Assembly (NCBI GenBank): GCA_965230535.1
Contig: OZ246009.1
Location: 310,001-374,000 of the forward strand
Direction of reading: 5' to 3'
Source of the DNA: JAUILH01 sp965230535
Lineage (GTDB): Bacteria; Bacteroidota; Bacteroidia; Flavobacteriales_D; JAUILH01
Length of the DNA stretch: 64,000 bases
A program made the translations under genes and the position numbers. The notes under the pieces are model-generated. The model made no database searches. It was not told the origin of the DNA and saw nothing but the letters and a program-made list of their open reading frames with translations. This document shows positions 9,410 to 17,975 of the stretch, in pieces. Numbering within the stretch: the first letter of the stretch is position 1; each line of letters begins with the position of its first letter.

Positions 9410-9434
9410 TTGACTGTTTCACTAAAACTGTCGT

Positions 9435-10787
9435 ATGTTTAAGAAAATTTTGATCGCCAATAGAGGCGAAATCGCTCTACGAGTTATCAGAACTTGTAAG
9501 GAAATGGGCATCAGAACGGTAGCAGTTTACTCTACTGCCGATAAAGATAGTTTGCCTGTTAGATTTGCGGATGAAGCAGTATGTATCGGACCAGCGTCCA
9601 GCGCAGATTCTTATTTGCAAATACCTAATATCATTGCTGCAGCTGAGATTACAAATTCAGATGCCATTCACCCGGGATACGGATTCTTATCTGAAAATGC
9701 CAAGTTCTCAAAAATTTGCCAGGAGCATAACATCAAATTCATTGGTGCTTTGCCAGAGCAAATTGAAAATATGGGAGACAAGGCAACCGCTAAAATGACC
9801 ATGAAGAAAGCCAAGGTGCCTGTGGTACCAGGTTCTGATGGTGTAATGCCTGATTTGGAAACTGCCAGAAAAGCAGCTAAACAAATTAAATACCCCGTAA
9901 TGATGAAAGCTACCGCCGGAGGTGGTGGTAAGGGGATGCGTATTCTTTGGAGTGAAGATGACCTTGAAGAAGCATGGGATTCTGCCAGAAAGGAAGCCGC
10001 AGCCGCTTTTGGAAACGATGGGATGTACATGGAGAAATTTATTGAGGATCCGCGTCACATTGAAATCCAAATTGCTGGAGATATGTACGGGAATGCCTGT
10101 CACTTAAGTGAAAGAGATTGCTCTATCCAAAGAAGACACCAGAAGTTGGTTGAGGAAACGCCATCTCCGTTCATGACAGATGAATTGCGTAAGAAAATGG
10201 GGGATGCGGCCGTTAAAGCTGCTAAAGCCGTAAAGTATGAAGGTGTAGGTACAGTTGAATTCCTGGTAGATAAAAACCGTGATTTCTATTTCATGGAAAT
10301 GAATACCAGAATCCAGGTTGAACACACCATTACTGAAGAGGTGATAGACTATGATTTGGTGAAAGAACAGATCAAGATCGCTGCTGGTGAAAAAGTATCA
10401 GGGAAGAACCATTTCCCAAGACTGCATGCCATTCAGTGTAGAATTAACGCAGAAGACCCTTATGCAGATTTCAGACCTAGTCCTGGTAAAATTACAGAGT
10501 ACCACGAGCCAGGTGGACACGGTATCAGAATCGATACGCACGTATATGCAGGTTATGTGATTCCTCCGTTCTACGATTCAATGATCAGTAAGTTGATCAC
10601 GGTTGCTCAAACAAGAGAAGAAGCCATTACTAAAATGGAAAGAGCTTTGAGTGAGTACATTGTAGAAGGCGTTAAAACAACCATTCCTTTCCATATTCAA
10701 TTAATGGAAAATGAAGACTTCCGATCCGGAAACTTCACAACTAAGTTTATGGACACCTTTGAACTCAAAGGAGGAAAGAAGAACTAA
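9435..10787 (+). CDS. accC: Acetyl-CoA carboxylase, biotin carboxylase subunit
   Basis: ATP-dependent carboxylation of biotin on AccB, the first half-reaction making malonyl-CoA. At 450 residues it is full length with the N-terminal ILIANRGEIALRVIRT, the ATP-grasp glycine loop KATAGGGGKGMRI, SERDCSIQRRHQKL, and the metal-binding/active-site segment MEMNTRIQVEHTITE. It closes the plsX-fabH-accB-accC cluster and is followed by a strong terminator about 20 bp downstream. Confidence 0.97.
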   Translation: MFKKILIANRGEIALRVIRTCKEMGIRTVAVYSTADKDSLPVRFADEAVCIGPASSADSYLQIPNIIAAAEITNSDAIHPGYGFLSENAKFSKICQEHNIKFIGALPEQIENMGDKATAKMTMKKAKVPVVPGSDGVMPDLETARKAAKQIKYPVMMKATAGGGGKGMRILWSEDDLEEAWDSARKEAAAAFGNDGMYMEKFIEDPRHIEIQIAGDMYGNACHLSERDCSIQRRHQKLVEETPSPFMTDELRKKMGDAAVKAAKAVKYEGVGTVEFLVDKNRDFYFMEMNTRIQVEHTITEEVIDYDLVKEQIKIAAGEKVSGKNHFPRLHAIQCRINAEDPYADFRPSPGKITEYHEPGGHGIRIDTHVYAGYVIPPFYDSMISKLITVAQTREEAITKMERALSEYIVEGVKTTIPFHIQLMENEDFRSGNFTTKFMDTFELKGGKKN

Positions 10788-10807
10788 TTAAGTTTTTTAA
10801 TATGATC

Positions 10808-10845
10808 AAAAAAAGTCGCTCTAATTCGGAGCGACTTTTTTGTTT
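10808..10845 (+). terminator. Intrinsic terminator after accC
   Basis: An 11-bp perfect stem (AAAAGTCGCTC 10811-10821 with GAGCGACTTTT 10829-10839) has a 7-nt loop, an upstream A-run and a downstream T-run. The A-run could also let it serve transcripts from the opposite strand, where a lipoprotein gene ends at 10899. Confidence 0.92.
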
Positions 10846-10898
10846 TTGGAGATGACCTTGAAGAACAAACATCCAAGATTTAAGACAGTACTTTGGTT

Positions 10899-12086
10899 CT
10901 AAAACTCGTCTTCTTCAATGACTTCCAGTTCGAAACGATCACGCCCATCCTCAGAAACATAGAGAGCGTAATCATAGCCTTCCAGCTTCAAGCGGTATAA
11001 TTGCTTGTCATGCTTGTCTCTAGATAAGGTGTAAATGTATAGTTCTTTGTTTTGGGTCAGGCAGAACAGTTGATATGCATCCGTCTCTTTCTTAATAGAT
11101 AGGATTTTGTAGTCAACCCTGGAGTGGATTTCCTGCAAAAGAAATTTGGCACCTACACGCCCATGTCCATTGTATACCTCCTCAAAAGAAATTTGTTCAT
11201 GAACACGTAAAGTATCGTTTTCAATAATATCCAGTCTGCTCAGGTTCAAAGTCTCTAACTCGGCGTAAAGCGAATCACTCATCTCATCAAATTTGACATA
11301 CGGTTCGTAGTAATCCCGATCTTTTGAACGCATGTAATTTGGCCAGACGTTCCAATACTTCAGGAAATACTCGTTCTCACATTCGGCGTTCCGACTTTGA
11401 TTGACTTCTACAACTATGTCTTCCTTTTCCAGACCATCTACAAACTTTTGTGCGATCCCATCTAAGTATTCGCAGTTGCCAATATCCGCCTCAGTTTTAG
11501 CATGAATTTGAGTTTCTGTCAGCTGATTTCCGTTGAGTAGGCAAAGTCTCACAAACCCGGAATAAGTTGTGCGATAATTGCTTCTGTCTGCAAGTAAAAC
11601 GGGTGTGTTTTCCCCCACTTCATATTGAGGCGCCTCCTCGAAATTTCCCGGGTAAAAAGTATAATCATGATGAAACTGATCTATCAGGAACCAGTAAATC
11701 TCGTCCTGGATATTGTTAAAGCTTTCCGGAACGTCAGATGCTCTTGTGACCTCACCGTTTAAAACCAGAACGAAATCATATTGATATTGCTCCCATTGTT
11801 CCGTGAAATTTAAGATGTAAAAGTCATCTTTCTGGTAGAACACCTTCCCGGATATTTCCACTGAAGGATCCTGAATAGCCTGCTGTCTGTATTTAATGTA
11901 GTCAGCTATCAGAGAATCCGGGTTAGAAACATTCCATTTGTCTTCTTCGAGAAGCGTATCTGATTTCTCCTCTTGAGAAGAATTCGTCTCAGCTACTTTA
12001 CCTTCTTTAGACTCTGGCTGCTTGTCCTCACCAGAGCAGGAGGCGAGCAGTGCCAAAACGCTTATAATTAAATACTGTCGAATCAT
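10899..12086 (-). CDS. Putative lipoprotein of unknown function
   Basis: A 395-residue protein from the ATG at 12086, where a clear lipoprotein signal begins: MIRQYLIISV then lipobox LLASC with the lipidated Cys near residue 17. The frame extends 12 codons further upstream (to 12122), but that would put extra residues before the signal peptide. After the Cys comes an acidic, Ser/Glu/Lys-rich linker (about 18-50), then a globular region rich in Tyr, Asp and Glu with no motif I recognise. It is probably anchored in a membrane. It lies downstream of, and in the same direction as, the DUF1566 lipoprotein at 12148, 61 bp away. Confidence 0.7.
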   Translation of the reverse strand: MIRQYLIISVLALLASCSGEDKQPESKEGKVAETNSSQEEKSDTLLEEDKWNVSNPDSLIADYIKYRQQAIQDPSVEISGKVFYQKDDFYILNFTEQWEQYQYDFVLVLNGEVTRASDVPESFNNIQDEIYWFLIDQFHHDYTFYPGNFEEAPQYEVGENTPVLLADRSNYRTTYSGFVRLCLLNGNQLTETQIHAKTEADIGNCEYLDGIAQKFVDGLEKEDIVVEVNQSRNAECENEYFLKYWNVWPNYMRSKDRDYYEPYVKFDEMSDSLYAELETLNLSRLDIIENDTLRVHEQISFEEVYNGHGRVGAKFLLQEIHSRVDYKILSIKKETDAYQLFCLTQNKELYIYTLSRDKHDKQLYRLKLEGYDYALYVSEDGRDRFELEVIEEDEF

Positions 12087-12147
12087 GATTGCACCAATGG
12101 CATTTTTGCTCATTGCAGCCACAAAATATCACTTTTCTTAAAAACAG

Positions 12148-13017
12148 TTAGAATGCACGAACTGCCCTTACTGAAAACACATTTAACTTAAGACTCGACT
12201 GAGAGGCGCCATTGAAGAAGTAAAAATCGTAGGCATTTTGAGCATCAAACTCACTACTTGTCCAGTAAAGAACACTTTCATCCAAGTTACTGCCTCCGTT
12301 GGCTGTGGCCGTTGCGTTTACCGTAGCTTTGTTCTGATAAATTTCATTCATTTCATCCTTGCTTGGTAAAAACCAATCAGAGTATCCATTAAGTGTGAGG
12401 TTGGTGCAAACATCAGCTGCTATTCCGGAACTTGTACATCCAGCTACGATATCTGCTGTGTTCTGTGCACCGGTTCCTATAGCTGTGCCATCTGCTCCGT
12501 TTATGGTCACTGGATTCACAGCATCATAACAACCCCATCCGGCAGAGCTGGAGGCCTGGTCGTTAATTGCACAAACCATTCCTTTAGTGTTATCAGCCGG
12601 ATCTACCCAAAATACAACGCCTCCGTCTCTATAGTCTCCAATGTTTGCCGGAGCTTCATAAACATCCAAAAGGGTGATGGTTACTTTTGAAATGTCATCT
12701 CTTTTCCCATTGCTGGCTTCTACTTCAGCAGTGATCACAGGGTTAATTTCGTAGTTGAACAAGGACTTGTCTTTGACTCGCAAGTCTCCGGTGGCTTCAT
12801 CAAGGCTAAGTGCGCCTTCTACAGATTCTGAAATCAATGTATAGGAGAGATAGCTTTTCTCCGTTCTGGCAGAAATGGTTCCTAACAATTGATTGTCGGA
12901 AGGGTTTTCATCAATACTTACGCTAAAATCCTCCGCATACACGTTTTTGTCCTTTTTACATGATGATAAGACAGTTAGAATGCAGATACATGATAAGAGT
13001 GCTAGTTTAGTTTTCAT
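12148..13017 (-). CDS. DUF1566 (Lcl) domain lipoprotein with cadherin-like module
   Basis: A 289-residue lipoprotein: signal peptide with lipobox VLSSC (Cys at 20), then one cadherin-like module (about 28-118; FSVSIDENP, LSYTLISE, LSLDEATGDLRV, VTITLLDV), then a DUF1566/Lcl C-terminal domain (about 125-289) marked by GGVVFWVDPADNTKGMV, the WGCYDA segment, GYSDWFLPSKDEMNEIYQN, YWTSSE and SVRAVRAF. Such domains occur in secreted Bacteroidota proteins; ligands are unknown. A consensus -7 element lies 48 bp upstream (13065-13072). Confidence 0.83.
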   Translation of the reverse strand: MKTKLALLSCICILTVLSSCKKDKNVYAEDFSVSIDENPSDNQLLGTISARTEKSYLSYTLISESVEGALSLDEATGDLRVKDKSLFNYEINPVITAEVEASNGKRDDISKVTITLLDVYEAPANIGDYRDGGVVFWVDPADNTKGMVCAINDQASSSAGWGCYDAVNPVTINGADGTAIGTGAQNTADIVAGCTSSGIAADVCTNLTLNGYSDWFLPSKDEMNEIYQNKATVNATATANGGSNLDESVLYWTSSEFDAQNAYDFYFFNGASQSSLKLNVFSVRAVRAF

Positions 13018-13064
13018 CTTTTTATGTTTTTAAAATTTCTATTTCTGCTCAAGAAATCCGTACT

Positions 13065-13072
13065 CAAATCTA
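13065..13072 (-). promoter_or_regulatory. Candidate -7 element for the DUF1566 lipoprotein
   Basis: TAGATTTG on the minus strand matches TAnnTTTG. No TTG is present at the expected -33 distance, so this is a half-match. The predicted start near 13058 would leave a leader of about 40 nt. Confidence 0.4.
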
Positions 13073-13238
13073 GGATGTATTGCCATGAGATATTAGCCGC
13101 TTTTTGTGAGTGGATGGATTGGCTTTGCTGGACAGCACGTTTCTTTTGCAAATGCTAACGTTAATAGGCATAATTCTTGCCTTCATCAGATAAGTCGTAA
13201 CCTCTTGAGTCTTTTTGCGTACTTTAAAGCCGATCTTA

Positions 13239-14435
13239 ATGAGAATACTAGTTACCATTAGCGTTATTCTAATGTGCACCGTTGCAAGTGCACAGGTTAA
13301 AGTGCTTGGGAAAATGTTGCACTACACCACTCAAAAGGAACTCAAAGTTTCTCAGGTGAATGTGGTTAACATGGACAACGACCAACGCTATTCTCTTGTG
13401 GCTTCAAATGGTAAGTACAAAGTGAAGCTTGAGAATGGCAGTCGCTATAAGGTGGAGTATACCAAAGAAGGGTATTACAATAAGTTCTTAATGATTGATA
13501 CAAGAGGGATTCCTTCTGGAAAATCTTTGTCGCTTTATGTAGACATGGATATGGTAGAAATACAACCCGGTTTGGATGGTGCTTTGTTTCAAAAGCCAAT
13601 GGGAATAGCCCGCTATCAACCAGATTATCGTCAGATGGGTTGGGATCTGGATTACTCTAAAAAACGTTTTGAAGAAGTCAATGCCGCTTTTGAGGCGCTC
13701 TCTCAAAAAGAAAATTCCCCAAAAGATGACCCTGGTAACACAGAATCGGATGAACCATATGTGATGCCTTTGAAAACACCGTTTCAGCTGACGTATAAAT
13801 TCAGAGACCGGATAGATCCTGAAGTGTTCAGTGCACCAATCGATGGAATTGATTTCAAAGAGGCTTTGGTAAGCGGAATGATTCTCTCCAATTTGGCCAT
13901 GCATGCAGATGATGATGGCTCGGACAAGCGCATTGGTTTGGTAAGAGAATTTGATAAGGTGAAAGAAGCTTCCTTCTCAACCAAAAGCTACCAAATTCGT
14001 TTGGCCGATGGTGCTGGAAAACAGGACAGTATAGATCAGGTTTTGGCCAATATGTATTTTAATTATACCGAGTCTCGAACGGCGTTAGGCAATGAGGCTT
14101 TGCTGGAAACCGGCTCCTTTTTGGAAATTCTGTATCAGGTTGTGAATGTTTATCCTTCTAAAGCCAACAAGGAACTCAATAGCTTTTTGGGAACGGCACC
14201 ACAGTATTTCGAAACCTTAATTTCTTATCAGGCAATTGATGCCTCAGATGCCGAGTTGTCCTTTTATGCAGATTTCAATAAGCTTAAAACCATTCTGGAG
14301 AAAATTGAATACAAACCAGGCGGAGAAATGGTTCAATCGGATATGCTTCAAATACCTCACTATTTTGATGTTACTCCCGAAATATTGAAAGAACTTAAAG
14401 AAAGCTTAACGCAGATCAGATCAAATCTTTTGTAA
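13239..14435 (+). CDS. Secreted protein with carboxypeptidase-regulatory-like N-terminal domain
   Basis: A 398-residue exported protein from the ATG at 13239. A longer frame opens with TTG at 13215, but the ATG gives the natural signal peptide MRILVTISVILMCTVASAQ. Residues about 20-95 look like the beta-sandwich regulatory domain that precedes many Bacteroidota surface proteins (VKVLGKML, LKVSQVNVVNMDN, YKVKLENGSRYKVEYTKEGY). The remaining 300 residues are mixed alpha/beta with a short acidic linker (PKDDPGNTESDEP) and no recognised motif. The mgtE promoter overlaps its 3' end. Confidence 0.7.
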   Translation: MRILVTISVILMCTVASAQVKVLGKMLHYTTQKELKVSQVNVVNMDNDQRYSLVASNGKYKVKLENGSRYKVEYTKEGYYNKFLMIDTRGIPSGKSLSLYVDMDMVEIQPGLDGALFQKPMGIARYQPDYRQMGWDLDYSKKRFEEVNAAFEALSQKENSPKDDPGNTESDEPYVMPLKTPFQLTYKFRDRIDPEVFSAPIDGIDFKEALVSGMILSNLAMHADDDGSDKRIGLVREFDKVKEASFSTKSYQIRLADGAGKQDSIDQVLANMYFNYTESRTALGNEALLETGSFLEILYQVVNVYPSKANKELNSFLGTAPQYFETLISYQAIDASDAELSFYADFNKLKTILEKIEYKPGGEMVQSDMLQIPHYFDVTPEILKELKESLTQIRSNLL

Positions 14436-14459
14436 GGCAAGTGCAATTCATTACTTTTG
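14429..14459 (+). promoter_or_regulatory. Bacteroidota promoter for mgtE
   Basis: TTTG at 14429-14432 (-33) and TACTTTTG at 14452-14459 (-7) have the ideal 19-nt spacing. The -33 element lies inside the last codons of the upstream gene. The predicted start near 14466 gives a leader of about 53 nt before the mgtE GTG. Confidence 0.7.
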
Positions 14460-14518
14460 CCGCAAACTAAACCAAATGCACCTTGATGGTGCCCCACTGA
14501 AAATGGATCCTGAACCGA

Positions 14519-15871
14519 GTGTCTTTCGAATTAACCAAATCGTACCTAGAGGACCTTTCTCAAGCAGTTGAGAACAATGATGTCCAGTCAGTAAAGCTTT
14601 TAACTGAAGCTGTACATCCAGCAGATATTGCCGAAATTTTAGACCGTTTAGGAGTAGAAGAAGCCAAATTCGTTTACAACAATTTACCAGAAGAAGTAGC
14701 TGCAGACACACTTACACATCTCGATGAAGATGTTTTGGAAAGGGTTCTTCACGACTTGAGTGCAGAGCAGATTGCAGATTATATCGACATCCTTGAAACG
14801 GATGATGCAGCTGATGTAATTGGAGAGTTGCCAGACGAACAGCAAGCGGAGGTGATCTCTCAACTGGAAGACAAATCACATTCCAGTGATATCTCGGATC
14901 TGTTGGCTTATGAAGAAGACAGTGCGGGAGGTTTGATGGCCAAGGAGTTCATTGCAGTAAATGTTAACTGGCCGGTAAACCGTTGTGTGATTCAAATGCG
15001 CCGACAGGCAGAAGACATTGATAAAGTATACTCCATTTATGTGACAGACGACGACTCTGTATTGCGCGGAACACTTTCTTTAAAGAGCATGCTGTTTGCC
15101 AGCCCCAGTTCTCCAATTTCTGAAATTTATATGGATGGAGCCATTTCAGTTGAGGCTGATGCCAGCAATGAAGAAGTGGCCAAAATCATGGAGAAGTACG
15201 ATTTGGTAGTACTTCCGGTTGTAGATAGCAAAGGCAGACTCATTGGTCGAATCACCATTGATGACGTGGTAGATGTCATTAAAGAAGAAGCTGAAAAGGA
15301 TTACCAAATGGCTTCCGGACTTTCCGATAAAGTAGAATCTCACGATTCCGTTTGGAGTATGTCTAAAGCCAGATTGCCATGGTTACTTATTGGTATGGTC
15401 GGCGGTGTGCTTGGGGCAGAAGTAATTGCTAAATACGAATCACAAATTCAGTTGAGACCTGAATTGGCGTATTTTATTCCACTTGTTGCGGCAATGGGAG
15501 GTAATGTAGGGGTGCAATCTTCAGCCATTGTGGTGCAGGGATTGGCCAACAACAGCATTGTATTTAAGGGGATTTTAGGACGAATTGGGAAAGAAACATT
15601 GGTGGCATTGTTCAACGGGCTTATTTGTGCTTCTGTGATTTTTGCTTACAATTTGATTGTTGGAAATGAGCAAAATTTAGCCTGGACAGTGAGTTTGGCG
15701 CTTTTCAGTGTGATCATCTTTGCAGCCATAGCAGGAACGTTTATTCCACTAGTACTCGATAAATATAAAATTGATCCTGCACTCGCTACCGGTCCTTTTA
15801 TCACAACGGTTAATGATGTACTTGGCCTATTTATATACTTCCTGATCGGGACGCTGATGTACGGAATTTAA
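14519..15871 (+). CDS. mgtE: Magnesium channel/transporter MgtE
   Basis: Mg2+-gated magnesium channel of the cytoplasmic membrane. The 450 residues follow the family plan: an N-terminal superhelical domain (HPADIAEILDRL, TDDAADVIGELP), two CBS domains (about 130-255, with IYVTDDDSVLRG and VVDSKGRLIGRITIDDVVDVI), a plug helix, and five membrane segments from about residue 285 (PWLLIGMVGGVLGAEVI, the pore-lining AMGGNVGVQSS, and later GTFIPLVLDKYKIDPALATGPFITTVND). It starts at GTG, because the in-frame ATG at 14486 runs into a stop after four codons. The stop overlaps the converging lipoprotein gene by 4 bp. Confidence 0.95.
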   Translation: MSFELTKSYLEDLSQAVENNDVQSVKLLTEAVHPADIAEILDRLGVEEAKFVYNNLPEEVAADTLTHLDEDVLERVLHDLSAEQIADYIDILETDDAADVIGELPDEQQAEVISQLEDKSHSSDISDLLAYEEDSAGGLMAKEFIAVNVNWPVNRCVIQMRRQAEDIDKVYSIYVTDDDSVLRGTLSLKSMLFASPSSPISEIYMDGAISVEADASNEEVAKIMEKYDLVVLPVVDSKGRLIGRITIDDVVDVIKEEAEKDYQMASGLSDKVESHDSVWSMSKARLPWLLIGMVGGVLGAEVIAKYESQIQLRPELAYFIPLVAAMGGNVGVQSSAIVVQGLANNSIVFKGILGRIGKETLVALFNGLICASVIFAYNLIVGNEQNLAWTVSLALFSVIIFAAIAGTFIPLVLDKYKIDPALATGPFITTVNDVLGLFIYFLIGTLMYGI

Positions 15872-17085
15872 TCCCTGCTTTTCCATTCACCAGACAAAGG
15901 AAACTGTTCCAGTTTGGTTTCGCTTTCAATATAACGCCCGTCTTCAAAAGAATAAACACGTTCCAGGTAGAAGGCAAACGGACTTCCATTTAGGTCGGCT
16001 TCTTTACATGCTTCAATAAAACTTTCGGGGGCATCTTCCAAAACAAACAAACGCTCTTCATCACCAGTAGTCTTTCCAATATAATATCCGGTAATCTCAA
16101 CAATTGCATTTGGACATGCCCCTGTTTCATTTGCCTCAAAGGAATATTGGTAATGCCATTTCCCAAAGTTGACATTGGCGAGAGACAGAAAATCCCATTG
16201 TGCAATAGACAACAGCTCGGAGCCATCAAACATCAGAATCTCATCAGAATTATTGTAAGGACCACCCGCTCCACCATTGTATGTTCCATAGATCAAAAAA
16301 GCATGGTCGCCTTCTATTCTAATCTCAGGATTTGAAATTGAATTATACGAACCAAACGAGTTAATTACCGGCATAAAATCGATGAGTACGTATTGATCAT
16401 TGTGTTCTTCAAAGACGGCTGCTCCCATATCGCTTCCATTGAAGCGCCCGGTAAACGAAATGCCAAACTGATCAGCATAAGAAGCAAAGCTCAATAATCT
16501 GTAGTCTTTCTGTCCGAGGGAAAATTCGTAGTCACCGGTTAGTAAAGTTGTGTTGCTTTTGTCTCCGGGAAAAGTGGTGCCCCAATGATCGTTATTGCAA
16601 TACTCAACTTTGACCTTGTCACAATCCAGACAATTCCAGAAAATTACTCTAATCGAATCTTCCGGGATGTCATGAAAATCCGAGAATAAATACATAACCT
16701 CTCCGGGGAAAAGCTGTTCCAAAACTTCTTGTGGGTCGAAATGATCCACGCCAACCATAATGGATTTATCAGATAAGTCTATGTCCTTTGAGAATGGTTC
16801 CTGATTGGGATAGAGTTCTCCGTCGAGCACACCTAATGACAGCTTAGATTCCAGAGACTCAATATCTCGAGTTTTTAAATCCAATAATTGGGAATCGTCA
16901 AAATCGTAATAAGCCCTGTAACTATATGGGACTACGGAAGTATCTATTGGAGATGTGTCCGATAAAGTATCACCGGTACTCTCTATTGTATTGTCGGAAT
17001 TTTCAGAAACTTCTTTGTCTGTTTTTTCTGAGTCACTGCATGCATTTAGCACAATAAGTAAAACCAGAAAAATTGATCTTGTCAT
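15868..17085 (-). CDS. Putative lipoprotein of unknown function
   Basis: A 405-residue lipoprotein. The signal peptide MTRSIFLVLLIVL leads to NAC, with the lipidated Cys at residue 16, followed by an acidic Ser/Thr/Asp linker (17-50). The globular part has a CDKVKVEYC pair of cysteines, a Gly-rich loop (YGTYNGGAGGPYNNSDEILMF) and many aromatic beta-strand-like segments. I do not recognise a family. It is the second gene after the SPOR protein at 17645 (5-bp gap) and converges on mgtE, sharing 4 bp at the stops. Confidence 0.72.
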   Translation of the reverse strand: MTRSIFLVLLIVLNACSDSEKTDKEVSENSDNTIESTGDTLSDTSPIDTSVVPYSYRAYYDFDDSQLLDLKTRDIESLESKLSLGVLDGELYPNQEPFSKDIDLSDKSIMVGVDHFDPQEVLEQLFPGEVMYLFSDFHDIPEDSIRVIFWNCLDCDKVKVEYCNNDHWGTTFPGDKSNTTLLTGDYEFSLGQKDYRLLSFASYADQFGISFTGRFNGSDMGAAVFEEHNDQYVLIDFMPVINSFGSYNSISNPEIRIEGDHAFLIYGTYNGGAGGPYNNSDEILMFDGSELLSIAQWDFLSLANVNFGKWHYQYSFEANETGACPNAIVEITGYYIGKTTGDEERLFVLEDAPESFIEACKEADLNGSPFAFYLERVYSFEDGRYIESETKLEQFPLSGEWKSRD

Positions 17086-17090
17086 GATCC

Positions 17091-17645
17091 CTATTCGAAT
17101 TCAGGAAGGTCTATTTTGCTTTTAACAACGGTAGCCGAAGGGAAAGCGCCTTTCAGTTTCTCAATGTAAGCAAGTGCCTGTTGTCTTGTGTAGAAATTGC
17201 CAACACGTACATAATGGTTGGGAGCATCCCATTCCATATAAGCTTTGGTTTCCTTGGTCATGCTTAAGAAACGCGTTTTTTCTCCGAGTACTTTATTCCT
17301 GTCCTGATCAAAGAAAATCTGAATTCTAAACCCGTCAATCTGCACAGGCTTGCTTTCTTTTGGCGTAGACAAAAATTCTACAAGTGCATCTATCCTGCTA
17401 TCCTTTGATACGGTAACCTGCCCTTTTTTAGGATTGTCAAAATCAAGTGAGGTTGCCGGATCAAAATACACGGAACTGTCATTGATGCCTTCAAAGTTTT
17501 CTGAAGGATTAGCTGTCTTGGCAAAATTGGAATCAACCGATACCTTATTGCCCGGATACAACATCCAGGAACGGTCAGTACTGTCTTTTTGCGACAAAAC
17601 CTGTCCGCAAAGAACTAATAATAGGATAAGCAAATTTGTTTTCAC
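17091..17645 (-). CDS. Exported SPOR-domain protein
   Basis: A 184-residue exported protein: signal peptide MKTNLLILLLVLCGQVLSQ, a low-complexity middle, and a C-terminal SPOR fold (about residues 100-180; FRIQIFFDQDRNK, YVRVGNFYTRQQALAYIEKLK, SATVVKSKI). SPOR domains bind denuded peptidoglycan glycans, often at division sites. The start is GTG: the codon two triplets upstream of it is a stop, and no ATG fits the signal peptide. Confidence 0.83.
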   Translation of the reverse strand: MKTNLLILLLVLCGQVLSQKDSTDRSWMLYPGNKVSVDSNFAKTANPSENFEGINDSSVYFDPATSLDFDNPKKGQVTVSKDSRIDALVEFLSTPKESKPVQIDGFRIQIFFDQDRNKVLGEKTRFLSMTKETKAYMEWDAPNHYVRVGNFYTRQQALAYIEKLKGAFPSATVVKSKIDLPEFE

Positions 17646-17975
17646 ACCTCAAAACTATTAAAAATTGTGCCAAGTAAACGACCATATGTATAAGTGGGTC
17701 ATGATCGGCCATAAACACTGTGTAATTATACGTGTCCGTAGCGCTCCTGAAAAACACACTTTATTCTTTGATATAGGTGTTCAATTATCTGAAAGCCCAG
17801 CCTAATTATTTGATTTATAAGATAAACCACTTACAGCTTATTTAGAATGATTATAAATTAGATATTGAATTGTCATTTTTATGTCATGCGGCCCATCAAT
17901 ACTCGGACATTCTACTATTTTTGCCCCAAATCTGTATACTAGGTTTACTAAGTCGACTTGAGAAAAATTAGAAAT
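17646..17975. other. Intergenic region between SPOR gene and act operon
   Basis: About 330 bp between divergent genes. The left 230 bp are AT-rich with no open frame, strong hairpin or RNA motif that I can support. The right end holds the candidate -7 element of the respiratory operon (17916-17923). Confidence 0.6.
17916..17923 (+). promoter_or_regulatory. Candidate -7 element of the act-cox operon
   Basis: TATTTTTG matches TAnnTTTG and would start transcription near 17930, about 46 nt before the actA ATG. No TTG is found at the usual -33 distance; the nearest (17870-17872) is 43 nt away. Confidence 0.42.

Noticed and set aside
14460..14518. An M-box riboswitch upstream of mgtE
   Set aside because: The leader is only about 53 nt, far shorter than an M-box aptamer, and no hallmark stems are present.
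17646..17975. A gene or RNA in the 330-bp gap before actA
   Set aside because: No open frame of supportable quality, strong hairpin or tRNA-like fold was seen; only a -7-like element.
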